A stretch of 64,000 bases of DNA. Source: Coptis chinensis (taxonomy: Eukaryota; Streptophyta; Magnoliopsida; Ranunculales; Ranunculaceae). The notes under the pieces are model-generated. The model worked only from the letters and a program-made list of their open reading frames with translations. It was not told where the DNA came from and did no database searches. Where the stretch lies: contig CM027377.1 of NCBI GenBank assembly GCA_015680905.1, forward strand, positions 34,434,501 through 34,498,500, written 5' to 3'. Made by a program: the position numbers and the translations under genes. This document shows, piece by piece, positions 63,167 through 64,000 of the stretch (position 1 is its first letter; each line of letters starts with the position of its first letter).

Positions 63167-63379
63167 TGGCAAGAGAAGAAAAAATCGATTCAAGCAGAAA
63201 AAAATCAGGTTCAATTGGAAAAAATCGGCTTCAAAAGATGTAATATGAAGCTAAGATTTTAGCGACCGATACAAGTGTCCTCCATCCCGATACCGCTTTT
63301 ATAATCGAGCAACAACAAGCTGAAATCGTCTTTGAATGGGGAAGGGGCTAGAGGTGGTTCTAGCTCTAACTAAGCTTAT

Positions 63380-63560
63380 GTATTTTAATTATCTAGTATT
63401 TTATTTTAATTAAAGCACTATGTATTTTAATTAATGCACTATGTATTTTAATTTCAATTGTCTTTTTAATTAATGCACTATGTATTTTAATTTCATTGTA
63501 TTTTTTAATTAATGAACTATGTATTTTTATCTAACTGTTTTTTTTAATTAATGCACTATG
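63380..63560. repeat. Degenerate tandem repeat of TTAATTAATGCACTATGTAT
   Basis: About five copies of a 25-45-bp unit containing GCACTATGTATTTTAATT, with variable spacers. It lies just after ORF1 in the last element. Confidence 0.7.
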
Positions 63561-63657
63561 TATGTTCTCATCCAATATAATTATTTTCATAGAAATACAA
63601 TTACCAATAAAATTAAAATACATTGTAATATAGTTCATTAAAATACAACTGATTAAA

Positions 63658-63923
63658 TACGTTGGAACTACATAGGAAATACATTAGGAAATACATAGGA
63701 AATACGTTGGAACTACATAGGAAATACATTAGGAAATACATAGGAAATACATTAGGAAATACATAGGAACTACATAGGAAATACATTAGGAACTACATAG
63801 GAAATACATTAGGAACTACATAGGAAATATATAGGAAATACATAGGAAATACATTAGGAAATACATAGGAAATACGTTGGAACTTAATAGTTCACGTTAG
63901 GAAATACATAGGAAATACATTTT
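63658..63923. repeat. Tandem array of ACATAGGAAATACATTAGGA-type units
   Basis: Units of about 15 bp (variants of ACATAGGAAATAC, ATTAGGAAATAC, GTTGGAACT) are arranged in higher-order mixtures across about 265 bp. It is non-coding and lies inside the last Harbinger-like element. Confidence 0.85.
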
Positions 63924-64000
63924 TCATTTCCATTTTAAATTTAAGCCTCCTTCTCCCTCATATCCGGATCCGACCAATTTGGATCATAAATTGGTACCGG

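Larger units (their letters stand above)
61855..64000 (+). mobile_element. PIF/Harbinger-like DNA transposon, left part (runs off the window)
   Basis: TTA at 61852-61854 is followed by GAGCATTTGCAATGCAGG, a typical terminal sequence of this superfamily. A promoter-like region with TATATATAC at 62152 and an ORF1-type SANT gene at 62251 follow. The right end and transposase would lie past 64000. The superfamily assignment rests on ORF1 type and end style and is inference. Confidence 0.55.

Noticed and set aside
63658-63923. Regular short repeats considered as a CRISPR-like array
   Set aside because: There are no unique spacers of constant length; it is a simple tandem array in a plant transposon.

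Overview
The window is nuclear DNA of a flowering plant, most likely a eudicot. The basis is AT-rich sequence, short GT-AG introns, several plant-specific genes (TAR2-type aminotransferase, LORELEI-like protein, MRL1-type PPR protein) and abundant plant transposon classes. The species cannot be named from the sequence. I found no prokaryotic, plasmid, CRISPR or viral system. The window is a small gene island followed by a deep nest of transposable elements.

Layout. From 1 to 22 kb lie four host genes, all on the minus strand: (a) exons of an MRL1-like PPR gene that runs off the left edge and looks 5'-incomplete; (b) a complete LORELEI-like GPI-anchored protein gene (3 exons, 160 aa, 2263-2903); (c) a complete JMJ20/JMJD4-type JmjC dioxygenase gene (8 exons, 464 aa, 4921-9182) whose last exon carries a tandem duplication; (d) a complete TAR2-like tryptophan aminotransferase gene (5 exons, 451 aa, 17886-22021). 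Between them sit a dead hAT element (10017-13412), two copies of a small terminal-inverted-repeat (TIR) element with 8-bp target duplications (3393-3705 and 14711-15117), a tRNA-like SINE segment and a 1.7-kb inverted-repeat element (16051-17774). From 22 to 27.8 kb I recognise no gene.

From 27860 to 36706 is a PIF/Harbinger-type element (TIRs, TAA target duplication). It holds Myb/SANT ORF1-type relics and a broken DDE transposase, a 5'-truncated LINE whose empty site is preserved in a paralogous copy 2 kb away, calcineurin-B-like (CBL) exon fragments, minisatellites and LTR-like DNA. From 37.9 to 41.04 kb is a decayed copia pol segment abutting a broken ALDH2B-type aldehyde dehydrogenase 3' end (41043-41785). 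A third copy of the small TIR element follows (42369-42997).

From 43.1 to 61.56 kb is a decayed LINE with ORF1, endonuclease, reverse transcriptase, zinc-binding and RNase H parts. Its ORF2 was split by a 12.7-kb Athila-like gypsy element (44807-57494, LTRs about 1.5 kb, 5-bp duplication CCAGG). That element has gag and protease relics but no recognisable reverse transcriptase or integrase. The window ends inside another PIF/Harbinger-like element (from 61855) with a SANT-type ORF1 and tandem repeats.

The four host genes do not form a pathway. They act in rbcL mRNA stability (MRL1), receptor-kinase chaperoning at the plasma membrane (LLG), 2-oxoglutarate-dependent hydroxylation or demethylation (JMJ20) and auxin synthesis (TAR2). 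I did not find a convincing undescribed biological system. The strongest leads are the altered JMJ20 C-terminus, the 8-bp-duplication TIR family, the pol-less gypsy element and the gene fragments inside the Harbinger element.
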